A stretch of DNA of 63,209 nucleotides from an uncultured Lachnospiraceae bacterium (lineage in GTDB: Bacteria; Bacillota; Clostridia; Lachnospirales; Lachnospiraceae), in contig ONHZ01000064.1 in assembly GCA_900317755.1 (NCBI GenBank), positions 1-63,209 on the forward strand, given 5' to 3'. The position numbers and the translations under genes were made by a program. This document shows, in pieces, positions 26,461-35,550 of this stretch (positions are counted from its first letter, which is position 1; every line of letters starts with the position of its first letter). The notes under the pieces were generated by a model, which saw only the letters and a program-made list of their open reading frames with translations, made no database searches and was not told where the DNA came from.

Positions 26461-27324
26461 ATGCATACAAGTATGTCAGTTCAGATAAAGTATATTAGAA
26501 AAGCTGATTTGTTCAGTGTAATATCTACGACAAGTTTTGAGGACAGGGCCATAAAGACTGCAAGACTTGTAAATGAGGGCTTTGAAAGAGCACATAGAAT
26601 GCTCATTGGAGACATTGATGCGGAGATTATTTGTGAAGATTATTTCGATGGCTCCGACAGAGTTTTAGCTTACTGCAAAAAGGATACTGATACAAATATT
26701 ATTACAGTACCTGATTTTATTTTTACTAATTGGAAAGAAACGGGTGTATACAATTACGATGAGACTGTCATAGATATTGCTGATGCAGGAGAGGCGGAAC
26801 CGGAATATAATAAATTATTTTGGATAGGTGCATTGTCACATCCAACAAGAAAAACGCTCATGGAAATTTCGGAACAGGACGAGAGAATTGAAGCTTATTC
26901 TATGGACTGGAAGAGACATTTCGACCGTGATGTCAATGTTTCAGATGCAACAAAATATGTCTCACTTAAAGACCAGACAAAATATAAATATCTTATTGAT
27001 GTCCAGGGAAACGGCTACAGTGGAAGAGCAAAGATGCAGCTTTTTTCTGGAAGGCCGCTTTTTTTAGCAGACAGGGCACTGAAGGAATGGTTCTATGAAG
27101 ATTTGAAACCTTATGAGCATTACATTCCTGTAAAGGAGGATCTCTCTGATTTAATAAGTCAGCTTAACTGGGCAGAGGCGCATGAGAGGGATGCAAAACT
27201 CATAGGACTCAATGCGCAGAAATTTGCAATAGAAAATCTAATGCATGAAAATGCAGTACAGAGGATGGCAAAGGTCTTAATAAAGCTTTCTTATGAGTCA
27301 ATAGGTCAGGATATACAGATCTGA
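26461..27324 (+). CDS. GT90 family (CAP10-like) glycosyltransferase
   Basis: The 287-residue protein has the GT90 core: FWIGALSHPTRK, then KYKYLIDVQGNGYSGRAKMQLFSGRPLFLAD, HYIPVKEDLSDLI and FAIENLMHENAV. In eukaryotes GT90 enzymes are O-glucosyl and O-xylosyl transferases, and bacterial relatives often sit in capsule or flagellar gene clusters. It is directly downstream of flagellin and ends two bases before the next, oppositely oriented, glycosyltransferase. A role in flagellin or surface glycosylation is inferred. Confidence 0.8.
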   Translation: MHTSMSVQIKYIRKADLFSVISTTSFEDRAIKTARLVNEGFERAHRMLIGDIDAEIICEDYFDGSDRVLAYCKKDTDTNIITVPDFIFTNWKETGVYNYDETVIDIADAGEAEPEYNKLFWIGALSHPTRKTLMEISEQDERIEAYSMDWKRHFDRDVNVSDATKYVSLKDQTKYKYLIDVQGNGYSGRAKMQLFSGRPLFLADRALKEWFYEDLKPYEHYIPVKEDLSDLISQLNWAEAHERDAKLIGLNAQKFAIENLMHENAVQRMAKVLIKLSYESIGQDIQI

Positions 27325-27326
27325 TT

Positions 27327-28751
27327 TTATAGCTGGCACTCTTTATTTGTGAGCTCAATAATGTTAAGTATTTCAGAAGTCCTGATTTCCCATGTCTCTT
27401 TTTTTAAAGCTTTTTGGTATGTGGATTCTGCCATTTTCTGACTATTATCATCATCAGATAGTATGTTCTTTATTCTGTCCGGCAATGAATTTATTTCACT
27501 GTCACTGAGTTTAAACATAATAATGTCTTCATTGTCTTGATAATTGCTTCTAAGATATGCACTTTCATCAGTTGCGACAAGAGAATGGTTTAGCATAATA
27601 TTTGAAAGCCGTTCTGTCATTCCTGCCTTGTGCCAGGACATGATATTTAGTGAGACTTTTGAGCGGGCAAATACCTTAAGACTTTCTTCAGGGGTTAATT
27701 CAGGATGAACTATCAGATTTTCATACTCTTCAAAAATCGGTGATTTCCAGCAATCTCCATAGACATGAAGAGTTAGACCGCTTTTGAGAAGAGTCAGTAT
27801 TATTTTTTCTCTTATTTTTGATAATATTATTCCCCTTGGAATAGATAAATCAAAGAACAATTTTGCAAATTTATTATTTGTAACGGCAGACATATCACCT
27901 CTTTTTATGCGGTTAGCGATTACAAGGTGTAAGTCTTCTTCAAATGTCAAATCTGGATGCTGTTCCGCTGCTTCGATAAATTCACTGCCAAGTCCCTTAT
28001 TCTCATCGTCAAGCTTCTGAAGAGCAGGAAGCCATTGTCTGTAATTCCTGTAGGTTCCGACAAAAGAAAGTGGAATATCTTTTTCTAGGTTTGTCTCAGT
28101 GCATTCAGTTCCGCCTGGAGGGATTACAAAGGTCTTCTTTACTTTTGGAAAGTATTTGTCAACATAGTTTTTATAATTTTCATCAAGAGTAATTACATAT
28201 AAGTCATCTGGACAATCAGTAAGAATTTCATAAAATGTGCCAGGGTGGTCTAATATAATTAAAAATTTAGGTCCGTAAATATAGTCATTAAAATATTTCC
28301 CATCATTTATTTTTGATGAGAAAAATTTCGTATGGAAGCCAATCACTGCTTTAAATCTCCTGTTTAAAAGCCTTTCTGGATGGCTCACTCCGTCTGTTGG
28401 AAGATCAAATATTTCAGTAAGGAATCCTCTTTTGTCTAGTTCTGAGGCGATTTTATATATGAATGAATTTAGGATTCCATAGCATATTGGATCACTGGTA
28501 TATAGAAGGATTGGGCAGCGCACTTTGTCTTCGCTATCATAAATTTTATCACGGGAAGTCATATGAAAGAGGTAGTCAACAGGGTCGATTCTTTCACCGT
28601 TTGAAAGAACAATATTTATATTTTCATTTTTGAGTCTGAGGCCTTCTTCAATCAGACTATTTGCAGTATCTTTAAAAATATTTTCATCTTGATAGAACTC
28701 AAGGTATCTGCCAAGGAGATAGCATTGCTCCATAAATTCATTTGGTGTCAT
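27327..28751 (-). CDS. CgeB/DUF3880-type glycosyltransferase, subfamily A
   Basis: The 474-residue protein has an N-terminal DUF3880-like half (GFHTKFFSSKINDGKYFN, YGPKFLIILDHPGTFYEIL, VIPPGGTE) and a C-terminal GT-B half (LHVYGDCWKS, SLNIMSWHKAGMTERLSNIML, then DESAYLRSN and a KETWEIR tail). It is a probable sugar transferase with a nucleotide-sugar donor. Its C-terminal pattern (KAGMTERL...ATDESAYL) is close to that of the gene at 30448. ATG 28751 is preferred to GTG 28760, but neither has a strong ribosome binding site. Confidence 0.7.
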   Translation of the reverse strand: MTPNEFMEQCYLLGRYLEFYQDENIFKDTANSLIEEGLRLKNENINIVLSNGERIDPVDYLFHMTSRDKIYDSEDKVRCPILLYTSDPICYGILNSFIYKIASELDKRGFLTEIFDLPTDGVSHPERLLNRRFKAVIGFHTKFFSSKINDGKYFNDYIYGPKFLIILDHPGTFYEILTDCPDDLYVITLDENYKNYVDKYFPKVKKTFVIPPGGTECTETNLEKDIPLSFVGTYRNYRQWLPALQKLDDENKGLGSEFIEAAEQHPDLTFEEDLHLVIANRIKRGDMSAVTNNKFAKLFFDLSIPRGIILSKIREKIILTLLKSGLTLHVYGDCWKSPIFEEYENLIVHPELTPEESLKVFARSKVSLNIMSWHKAGMTERLSNIMLNHSLVATDESAYLRSNYQDNEDIIMFKLSDSEINSLPDRIKNILSDDDNSQKMAESTYQKALKKETWEIRTSEILNIIELTNKECQL

Positions 28752-28912
28752 AGTTTTCACTCACAAAAAAATCATTACTAATATAGTTTTCTTTCGAAAT
28801 ATTTGATGAAACCATTTCATTCTTTTAGTATAATAATTCATTGATTGAATGTTAAGCAATAGGAATTTATGATTATTTGTGATTGTATTAATTAGATAAT
28901 AAAGGGCCAGTT

Positions 28913-29847
28913 ATGAAAAAAATCGCAATGCAGGTATTCACATATAAGCATGCTGTTGCTATAGATGCATTATCACAGCATTTTTGGAAAATTTATTTGT
29001 ATTATGGGATAGATATTTACTACTATGACTCGAGTCCTGATGCCGAAACAAAAAAAGTTATAGATAAGTATAAAAATATTGGTGGATGAAAATACATTAA
29101 TAAATATTTTTAGCAGAATAGATAAAAATTATGATGCCATTATTTTAAAAGATGTTGAATATCCAAAGAATCCACCACGCCATGAACTTACAAAAACCAA
29201 TTAAGAAATTAAATTTATTAAAGGGATTTTCAGAGTCTTCATTTAGAGAAAGATATTATATTGAAAATAAATGCTATTTTCCTCAGACAGTGTTTCTTTT
29301 TGATGCACTTTCAAAAAACAGTAATTGTAGTGTGAATGTGCTGATGCCCAAAGAAGCGCACTCTTATGAATACCCGCAAAATTCCATTTGGAGAGGTGAG
29401 GGAAAGGGAATTGAAATTTTTGGAAGATACTGGCCAGAAGTAAATAACAGGCTTCCACATCTATACAATGATACAAAGAAAGAGGCAATTAAAAAAGAAA
29501 CAAATCTTGCGGTTTTATTTGGAAGTGTAGATGGTCTTATATGTATTGGATTTACGGAAGAAAAGAATTTTCCTGAAATAGAAAAGATGCTTTCTCATTG
29601 GGAGGATTTTTCCGACCTTCCTATCGAAAAGGTACAAATGGTGATGAAAAAGGATTTCGATGGACTTTGCAAATCGTTTTTTCATGATTATTATTCATGT
29701 TTTAAGAAAGAGGATGTTTTTTCAGCCTATCTAGAATATTTAGGAAATCAGTGGTGGATAAACCAGACGCCAATAGCAAAAACAGAACAGTACTTAGAAA
29801 TAAAAAAGGAAATGGAACTATATAGCACCGTATTAAATAATGCATAG
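28913..29847 (+). pseudogene. frameshifted gene, possible glycosyltransferase
   Basis: Three reading frames in sequence seem to be one broken gene. Frame 1 begins at ATG 28913 (MKKIAMQVFTYKHAVAIDAL, later YYGIDIYYYDSSPDAETK) and stops at 29087-29089. Frame 2 carries on (ILVDENTLINIFSRIDKNYD, AIILKDVEYPKNPP) to a stop near 29204. Frame 3 runs from about 29200 to 29847 (KLNLLKGFSESSFRERYY, NSIWRGEGKGIEIFGRYWPE). Both breaks are next to A runs (29049-29055 or 29072-29076, and 29189-29193). The first segment looks like the start of a GT-A fold; the rest is unrecognised. It could be a true pseudogene, slippage-controlled or a sequencing error. Confidence 0.6.
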
Positions 29848-29878
29848 GAATATCTGGGGATTGCCATGTGTTTTGCTT

Positions 29879-30316
29879 TTATATCAGTTCCTGCACAGTA
29901 TACATAAGTGCTTCGGCTGCAGCTGCCAGCTTATTTAGCCACACAGTGTTTTTTCCAATATATGAAAGATATTCTTTATTTTCTTTTATGAATATTAACT
30001 TTTCTTCTCTGCTTAGTGAAGAAAACTTTTCTGAAAGCTTAATAAGTTCTTTTGACATCCTATAGCCGCTTTCAGATTTTTTTTCATTATGATGGGCGTC
30101 GAAATCGTTTAGGACGTTAATAACAATTCCGTCTTTATTATACTTGTCTGCAAGTTCATTTAAATGCTCTTCAGAAACGCCCTTCGAAAGATAGACATAG
30201 TTATTTACATATTTTATAAAAAGAAGTTCATGATTATATATATTCTTTTCAAACTCTGTTAATTTTTCACTGAATGAATCAATATTTTCTTCTGAGATTA
30301 CGGGCGTTTCTTCCAT
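29879..30316 (-). CDS. hypothetical protein, 145 residues
   Basis: I do not recognise this protein. It is mostly charged and predicted helical, with a short central segment (YNKDGIVINVLNDFDAHH) and no signal peptide, membrane segment or known catalytic motif. It is convergent with the frameshifted gene (31 bases apart). It lies among glycosyltransferases in the flagellin island, which is the only hint about role. AGAAGG precedes the ATG on the minus strand. Confidence 0.6.
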   Translation of the reverse strand: MEETPVISEENIDSFSEKLTEFEKNIYNHELLFIKYVNNYVYLSKGVSEEHLNELADKYNKDGIVINVLNDFDAHHNEKKSESGYRMSKELIKLSEKFSSLSREEKLIFIKENKEYLSYIGKNTVWLNKLAAAAEALMYTVQELI

Positions 30317-30447
30317 ATTTTCAACCTTCTGTCATTTCTAACAATTTTTAGTATTATATCAGTCCAAAGAGAAAAAGTCTTTCTGTTTTTTGCATGTTGG
30401 TGTTATACTGTAAAAAGTAATATTAGCTTTTTAGTTCTGTGGAGCTT

Positions 30448-31776
30448 ATGAGAATAATTATTTTTGAAGGGGCAGTGGAGCCACTGGATTTCCAGCTTGA
30501 AGAAATAAGAAGTGTGCTTGTCACAAAGTATGATGCAGATGTACTCGTGATAAATTCCAAGGATCTACTAAAGGGGCTTGGAAGCTTAGAGAATTTCACA
30601 AAGCAAAAGGTTGACTGCCTTTTTACGATGAATAATCTTGGAATAAATCTTACTCTTTCAGGAAATAATAATCTCTGGGAACTGTTTCAGATTCCAATTA
30701 TCAATCTTATTGTAGACCATCCTATGAACTATGATGAGGTGCTTTTAAGTGCGCCATCAAATATGGTACTTGGGGTAGTAGACAGGAATCATATTGATTA
30801 TGTAAAGAGATTTTATCCGAATATTAAGGGTGTATTTTTCTTCCCGCTTGGTGGGGTGCCTGCTGATGAAAATTGCCTTGAGGAGGAAGGTACAGATACT
30901 AAGGAAAGTGCAGATGGGGATGTTCACAAAAGTGTGGCAGGCGCAAATGCCAGAGATATCGATATATTTTATCCTGGTGGAATTTCAAAGCCATTTTTAG
31001 GGAATATGGTTCCGGATGATCTGGAAAAATATCAGAAATATTTTGATATTGAGAAATTTCAGAAGGACATTTTTGACAGGCTGACTGGAGAGCCTTCTAT
31101 TACTTTTGAAAGGGCAGTAGAGGATAAGCTGACTGAATTATCTATTATTCCTGATGATCAAAATGATAAATATACAACAAATTCAGGAAATCCTAAAAAT
31201 GCAGCTGGTGGAACAGGAGCTTTACAAGCAGATGCTGAAAGTGATACTTTCCTCCGCAAGACCATCTCCGACTTCAGGTTCCTTGAAGGTCTTGCCTGCT
31301 CATATTTCCGTGAGAATATTATTCATGAGATTATTTCTGCAGGGCTCAAGGTTACGGTCTGCGGAAATGGGTGGAATGCACTGCCGATTTCAAAAGAACC
31401 GAACTTTGACTACCGTGGACTCGTTCCAATGAAGGAAGTTCTTGCCATGATGTCGCATTCAAAACTTGTGCTAAATACCCTGACCTGGTTTAAGGCAGGT
31501 TTCCACGACAGAATTCCAAATGCGATGCTGAGACATGCTGCACTTATTACTGATGAGTCTTCATATATAAATGAGCGATTCCTTGAGAATGGTAAAGAGA
31601 TGGTGCATTTTTCATTAAGCGAAATTTCGACATTACCCGATACTATTAATGAGCTTTTACGAGATGATGGAAAGCGAAATGAAATGGCTGAAAATGGCTA
31701 TGAGAAGGCACTGAAGGAGGATACGTGGGAAGCAAGGGTCGAGGAATATCTGCTACCTGAAATCGGGAAGTTATGA
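30448..31776 (+). CDS. CgeB/DUF3880-type glycosyltransferase, subfamily A
   Basis: The 442-residue protein has the DUF3880-like N-terminus (GVEPL-like opening, CLFTMNNLGINL, IINLIVDHPMNYDEVLL, VVDRNHIDYVKRFYP, VFFFPLGG) and the GT-B C-terminus (ICG-like GLKVTVCGNGWNALPI, LNTLTWFKAGFHDRIPNAML, DESSYIN). Two low-complexity insertions of 25-35 residues (around DTKESADGDVHKS and NSGNPKNAAGGTGALQ) separate the halves. ATG 30448 is chosen because TGGAG lies just before it; GTG 30439 is the other option. It is a paralogue of 27327 on the opposite strand. Confidence 0.72.
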   Translation: MRIIIFEGAVEPLDFQLEEIRSVLVTKYDADVLVINSKDLLKGLGSLENFTKQKVDCLFTMNNLGINLTLSGNNNLWELFQIPIINLIVDHPMNYDEVLLSAPSNMVLGVVDRNHIDYVKRFYPNIKGVFFFPLGGVPADENCLEEEGTDTKESADGDVHKSVAGANARDIDIFYPGGISKPFLGNMVPDDLEKYQKYFDIEKFQKDIFDRLTGEPSITFERAVEDKLTELSIIPDDQNDKYTTNSGNPKNAAGGTGALQADAESDTFLRKTISDFRFLEGLACSYFRENIIHEIISAGLKVTVCGNGWNALPISKEPNFDYRGLVPMKEVLAMMSHSKLVLNTLTWFKAGFHDRIPNAMLRHAALITDESSYINERFLENGKEMVHFSLSEISTLPDTINELLRDDGKRNEMAENGYEKALKEDTWEARVEEYLLPEIGKL

Positions 31777-31892
31777 AATCCATTCTAGATGATATTTGAT
31801 TAGATAAGGTTTATCGTTATCGAAATGAAAAGTTGCGGTGATGTGATGCAGTCAGTTTTGCAATTTGGAAGAAAAAACTTGGGAGACACATT

Positions 31893-32840
31893 TTGAAAAC
31901 ATCAATCTATATAATGGCACATAAAAAATTCGATGTTCCAGAGATGGAAGGCTATATCCCGCTTCAGGTCGGGGCAGCACTGCATGACGACCTGGGGTAT
32001 TTGCGTGATGACGGTGGGGACAATATTTCTGCGAAGAATCTGAATTTCTCAGAGCTTACCGGTATGTACTATGTCTGGAAGAATGATCATGATTCTGACA
32101 TAGCAGGGCTTGTGCACTACAGGAGATATTTCATTGATAATGATGGAAAATCGATACTCACTGTTCAGCATATTGAAGAATTTTTGAAGAAATATGACAT
32201 TATCGTGCCGGACCGGTCAGTACTTGACAGGTCTGTGAAGGAGCAGTATGTAAAGATCCACCATGCTGGCGATCTTGATGCTGCGAGAGCGGCTGTTGAA
32301 AAGGTTCGTCCATCATTCCTTAATGCATACGATGAGGCGATGGCTCTCCATTATGCCTATGTCTGTAATATGTTCATTGCGCCAAAAAGAATTTTTGATG
32401 CTTACTGCGACTTTTTATTTCCCGTGCTTTTTGAAGCTGAAAAGCATATCGATATTTCTTCTTATGACAATTACCAGAAGAGAATCTATGGATTTATCAG
32501 TGAGAGGCTATTAAATGTATTTATTCTGCATGAGCATTTAAATGTATATGAAGATAATGTGGCAGTAACTAGTGAAAAGGCAGAAATCCCAGAAATTTAT
32601 GATGACCTGAATTCCCTTTTTGAAGCTGGGAAATTTGAGGAGGCAGAAGAAAGAATTAAGTTTTATTATGAGAAGCATCCGGATGTATTTTTCGGAGACA
32701 GGCTTGAAAAGCTGACACGCCAGATTCATTTCAGATACACCGCGTCAAAGGCGGAAGAGTGCGAGAAGGCTGGCGACATCAATGGCGCAATCGAGTGGGC
32801 GAAGGCTGCGCTGAAATTTTCAGATGGTGAAGGCAACTGA
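31893..32840 (+). CDS. DUF4422 glycosyltransferase-like protein with TPR-like tail
   Basis: The 315-residue protein has a DUF4422 domain (IYIMAHKKFDVPEMEGYIPLQVG, GDNISAKNLNFSELTGMYYVWKN, GLVHYRRYF). Such proteins occur in capsule and lipopolysaccharide gene clusters and are thought to be glycosyltransferases. The last 65 residues (from DLNSLFEAGKFEEAEE to AIEWAKAALKFS) are helical repeats of TPR type, a possible protein-binding tail. It lies 116 bases after the CgeB-type gene and probably shares its transcript. Confidence 0.8.
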   Translation: MKTSIYIMAHKKFDVPEMEGYIPLQVGAALHDDLGYLRDDGGDNISAKNLNFSELTGMYYVWKNDHDSDIAGLVHYRRYFIDNDGKSILTVQHIEEFLKKYDIIVPDRSVLDRSVKEQYVKIHHAGDLDAARAAVEKVRPSFLNAYDEAMALHYAYVCNMFIAPKRIFDAYCDFLFPVLFEAEKHIDISSYDNYQKRIYGFISERLLNVFILHEHLNVYEDNVAVTSEKAEIPEIYDDLNSLFEAGKFEEAEERIKFYYEKHPDVFFGDRLEKLTRQIHFRYTASKAEECEKAGDINGAIEWAKAALKFSDGEGN

Positions 32841-32903
32841 ATACTATATCAGTCTAAAAACCATCGTTTATATTTTATTGGAATATTGAATAGTGCTTAG
32901 ATT

Positions 32904-34223
32904 ATGAAAATATTTTTCTACAGATATGGCAGCATTATGGAGCCGGACATCATCGACACGTTTTATGAATTCGGTTTTGAGGTGCTGGAATATACAAAAG
33001 AGGTAACGGACAAGAATTATCTGCCGGGGAAGGCGGTGCGGGAAGTAAGTGCGGTTTTGCAGGAGAATCCCTGTGACATTGCATTCTCCATAAATTTCTT
33101 CCCATTTCTTTCTGATGTCTGCAATATCTTTCATATCAGGTATGTTTCATGGACCGTCGACTCACCGGTGATGGAATTATATTCAAAGCAGATTAAAAAT
33201 GAGTGGAACAGGACTTTTATTTTTGACAAGGCAGATTTTGATGATGTAAGTCCATTTAATCCGGGGCATATTTTTCATCTGCCGCTCGGGGCGAATACGG
33301 GGAAAAAGGAGATATTATTTTCACATCAATCTATACCGAATATTGCTGAAGCATCTGTTAACCAATATATTTCTCAAAACTTGAAATCGAAAGGTGAGAA
33401 ATTTGAAGATATGGGAAGATGGCGTAATGGCTATAATGTAGGCTTCTCAAATGTAGTAAAAAATTCTGATATTCAGAAATTCTCCCACGACGTTGCCTTC
33501 GTCGGCAGCCTGTATTCTGAAAAATGTCCTTATGACAAATTGTCTCCAAAGGCACCGGCTTCACTCCGTGGTTATCTCGACGGAATCATGGCGGCGCAGG
33601 AGAGAGTGTATGGGTATTACTTTATTGATGAGCTGCTGTCGGATGAGGTGGTGGAGGAATTCAAAAAATACCATCCTTCGTTTTATCATGATCCTTCTGC
33701 AAGTGAACTACTTACAGACAGGCGGACGCTGTCACAGCTTTATATCGCAAATAAGATTACGGCAAATGAAAGACTGCATACATTTAAATGCTTATCTGAA
33801 CATTTTGACACTTCGATTTATACGGCAAGTGACACATCTTCATTGTCTAAAATTCATAACCGCGGTCTTGCAAAAACATTGACCGAGATGCCGCTTATTT
33901 TTCATTATTCGAAGATCAATATAAATACGACATCGAAGGCGATTCGGACTGGTCTGCCACTTCGAATTTTTGATATCATGTCTGCTGGCGGATTCTGCCT
34001 TTCAAATTACCAGGCAGAGATTCCGGAATTATTTTCTGTCGGTGAAGAAATTGTTTTGTATTCAAGCTACGAGGAATTAATGGATTTGACTTCGTATTAT
34101 CTTTTTCATGATGAAGAGCGTCGTGAGATTGCGGCAGCGGGATTTGAGAGGGTGAAGAAGGATTATTCGCTCGAGAAACAGATTGAGAAAATGATGCTGA
34201 TGGCATACGGGCAGGAAGCATGA
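32904..34223 (+). CDS. CgeB/DUF3880-type glycosyltransferase, subfamily B
   Basis: The 439-residue protein has a DUF3880 domain (MKIFFYRYGSIMEPDIIDTF, IAFSINFFPFLSDVCN, YVSWTVDSPVMELY, VFDKADFD-like segment, FHLPLGANT) and the C-terminal GT-B half (LPLRIFDIMSAGGFCLSNYQ, PELFSVGEEIVLYSSYEEL). Conserved Arg and Glu residues here are the donor-binding region of the family. Weak or absent ribosome binding site. Two paralogues lie on the other strand just downstream. Confidence 0.75.
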   Translation: MKIFFYRYGSIMEPDIIDTFYEFGFEVLEYTKEVTDKNYLPGKAVREVSAVLQENPCDIAFSINFFPFLSDVCNIFHIRYVSWTVDSPVMELYSKQIKNEWNRTFIFDKADFDDVSPFNPGHIFHLPLGANTGKKEILFSHQSIPNIAEASVNQYISQNLKSKGEKFEDMGRWRNGYNVGFSNVVKNSDIQKFSHDVAFVGSLYSEKCPYDKLSPKAPASLRGYLDGIMAAQERVYGYYFIDELLSDEVVEEFKKYHPSFYHDPSASELLTDRRTLSQLYIANKITANERLHTFKCLSEHFDTSIYTASDTSSLSKIHNRGLAKTLTEMPLIFHYSKININTTSKAIRTGLPLRIFDIMSAGGFCLSNYQAEIPELFSVGEEIVLYSSYEELMDLTSYYLFHDEERREIAAAGFERVKKDYSLEKQIEKMMLMAYGQEA

Positions 34224-34332
34224 ACATGTACCAGAATTCAAAAGAATTATTAATAAAGCACACATTGATGGGTTGCTGGAATGAAATAATATATTGCAAA
34301 CAGATATTGGATGGAAGATTTGAATAATTGAA

Positions 34333-35505
34333 TCATGAAAAAGGCGATAATATTTCATCAATTATCTTTCTTATGGAATAATATTCCTTTGCTTTCCTGT
34401 ATCCATTTTCAGCAATTTCCTTTTTCTCATTTTCGTGCGAAAGGTAATAATCAATTTTTGTAAGCAGGCTCTCTTCGCTGTCGAAGTAGTCATAGTCTTC
34501 GCCTGCAATGAAGGCATTGTCCAAATCTAATTGGTAGTTTGAAAGAAGAAATCCGCCGCTTGCAAGGATATCCATCGCACGAAGCGGGATGCCATTTATG
34601 ATGCTGCGAAGTGAAATATTAAGATTTATTTTGCTTTCTCTAAAGGCGTGAATCATGTCGGTGTCGTAGCCAATGATTCCCATATTTTTGAAGCCTTTGA
34701 TTTTTGCATCCTGGGACAAGGTATAGAGTTTTAAATCATTTTCTGGGAAGGCAACACCGATCTTTGTAAGATAATTAATCCTTTCAATGCTCGTGAGTTT
34801 TCTTGCAATGACATAGTTTGCATAGGTGTAGGCAAGCGAGTCGATGCCGTCCTTTGATTCAGGAATCGGGAGGACTTTCTCAAAACGGTCTATGATTTCT
34901 TTTGAAAGAGAATCTTCTAAGATAGATGCGCCATAGATTTTTGACTGCGCACGCATGATTCCTTTCACATAGCCTTCGAGGTAGCGGTCCTTTGAGAAAT
35001 CAATCCTGTCATAGAAGTTGTGCGCTTCATTATATAGCCCGCCGATGAATGAGACATCGGATGTCGTGAATGATTTGTCGTGCGGCTTGTCTTTAAGCCT
35101 TTCAGTTTTTCTCGTGTTTGCGGGCAGCACATGATAATGCACATTCGTGATGCCGCCCTTCTGAAAGAATTCTGCAAGCGACGAATCAAAGACATAGACG
35201 GTGTTTGTCGGGTACATAAGAGTGAAAGAAAATAATTTTACATATGGGCTGTCATAGAGAAAGCTCACATAGGGAATGTTCATTTCCTTGCACCCCTCAG
35301 CAAGCGACGGGTAGAAGTTATAGGAGAAGGCAAGGTCAATAGCATTTTTTTCGCAGAAAGATAGAAGAGCTTCGTGAAAATCCTTCGAAGTCCTTTCCTC
35401 ATAGTGTTCCTCAATGAATGGAAAGACCTTGTGCCCAAGCTCTTCCATTGTCTTTATGGTGTCTTCCTTCAGGAAGCATTTCCAATCTAGAAATAATATG
35501 TTCAT
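34333..35505 (-). CDS. CgeB/DUF3880-type glycosyltransferase, subfamily B
   Basis: The 390-residue protein is a paralogue of 32904 and 35551: MNILFLDWKCFLKEDTIKTM, LAFSYNFYPSLAEGCKEMN, YVSFLYDSPYVKLF, VYVFDSSLAEFFQ, and C-terminal IPLRAMDILASGGFLLSNYQ with a following GEDYDYFDSEESLL. It faces the gene at 32904 with convergent ends 109 bases apart. Sugar and acceptor unknown. Flagellin or surface-glycan modification is inferred from the neighbours. Confidence 0.75.
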   Translation of the reverse strand: MNILFLDWKCFLKEDTIKTMEELGHKVFPFIEEHYEERTSKDFHEALLSFCEKNAIDLAFSYNFYPSLAEGCKEMNIPYVSFLYDSPYVKLFSFTLMYPTNTVYVFDSSLAEFFQKGGITNVHYHVLPANTRKTERLKDKPHDKSFTTSDVSFIGGLYNEAHNFYDRIDFSKDRYLEGYVKGIMRAQSKIYGASILEDSLSKEIIDRFEKVLPIPESKDGIDSLAYTYANYVIARKLTSIERINYLTKIGVAFPENDLKLYTLSQDAKIKGFKNMGIIGYDTDMIHAFRESKINLNISLRSIINGIPLRAMDILASGGFLLSNYQLDLDNAFIAGEDYDYFDSEESLLTKIDYYLSHENEKKEIAENGYRKAKEYYSIRKIIDEILSPFS

Positions 35506-35550
35506 ACTTATGCCTTTTATTTTATCAACTGGCTACCACAACTATCTAAA

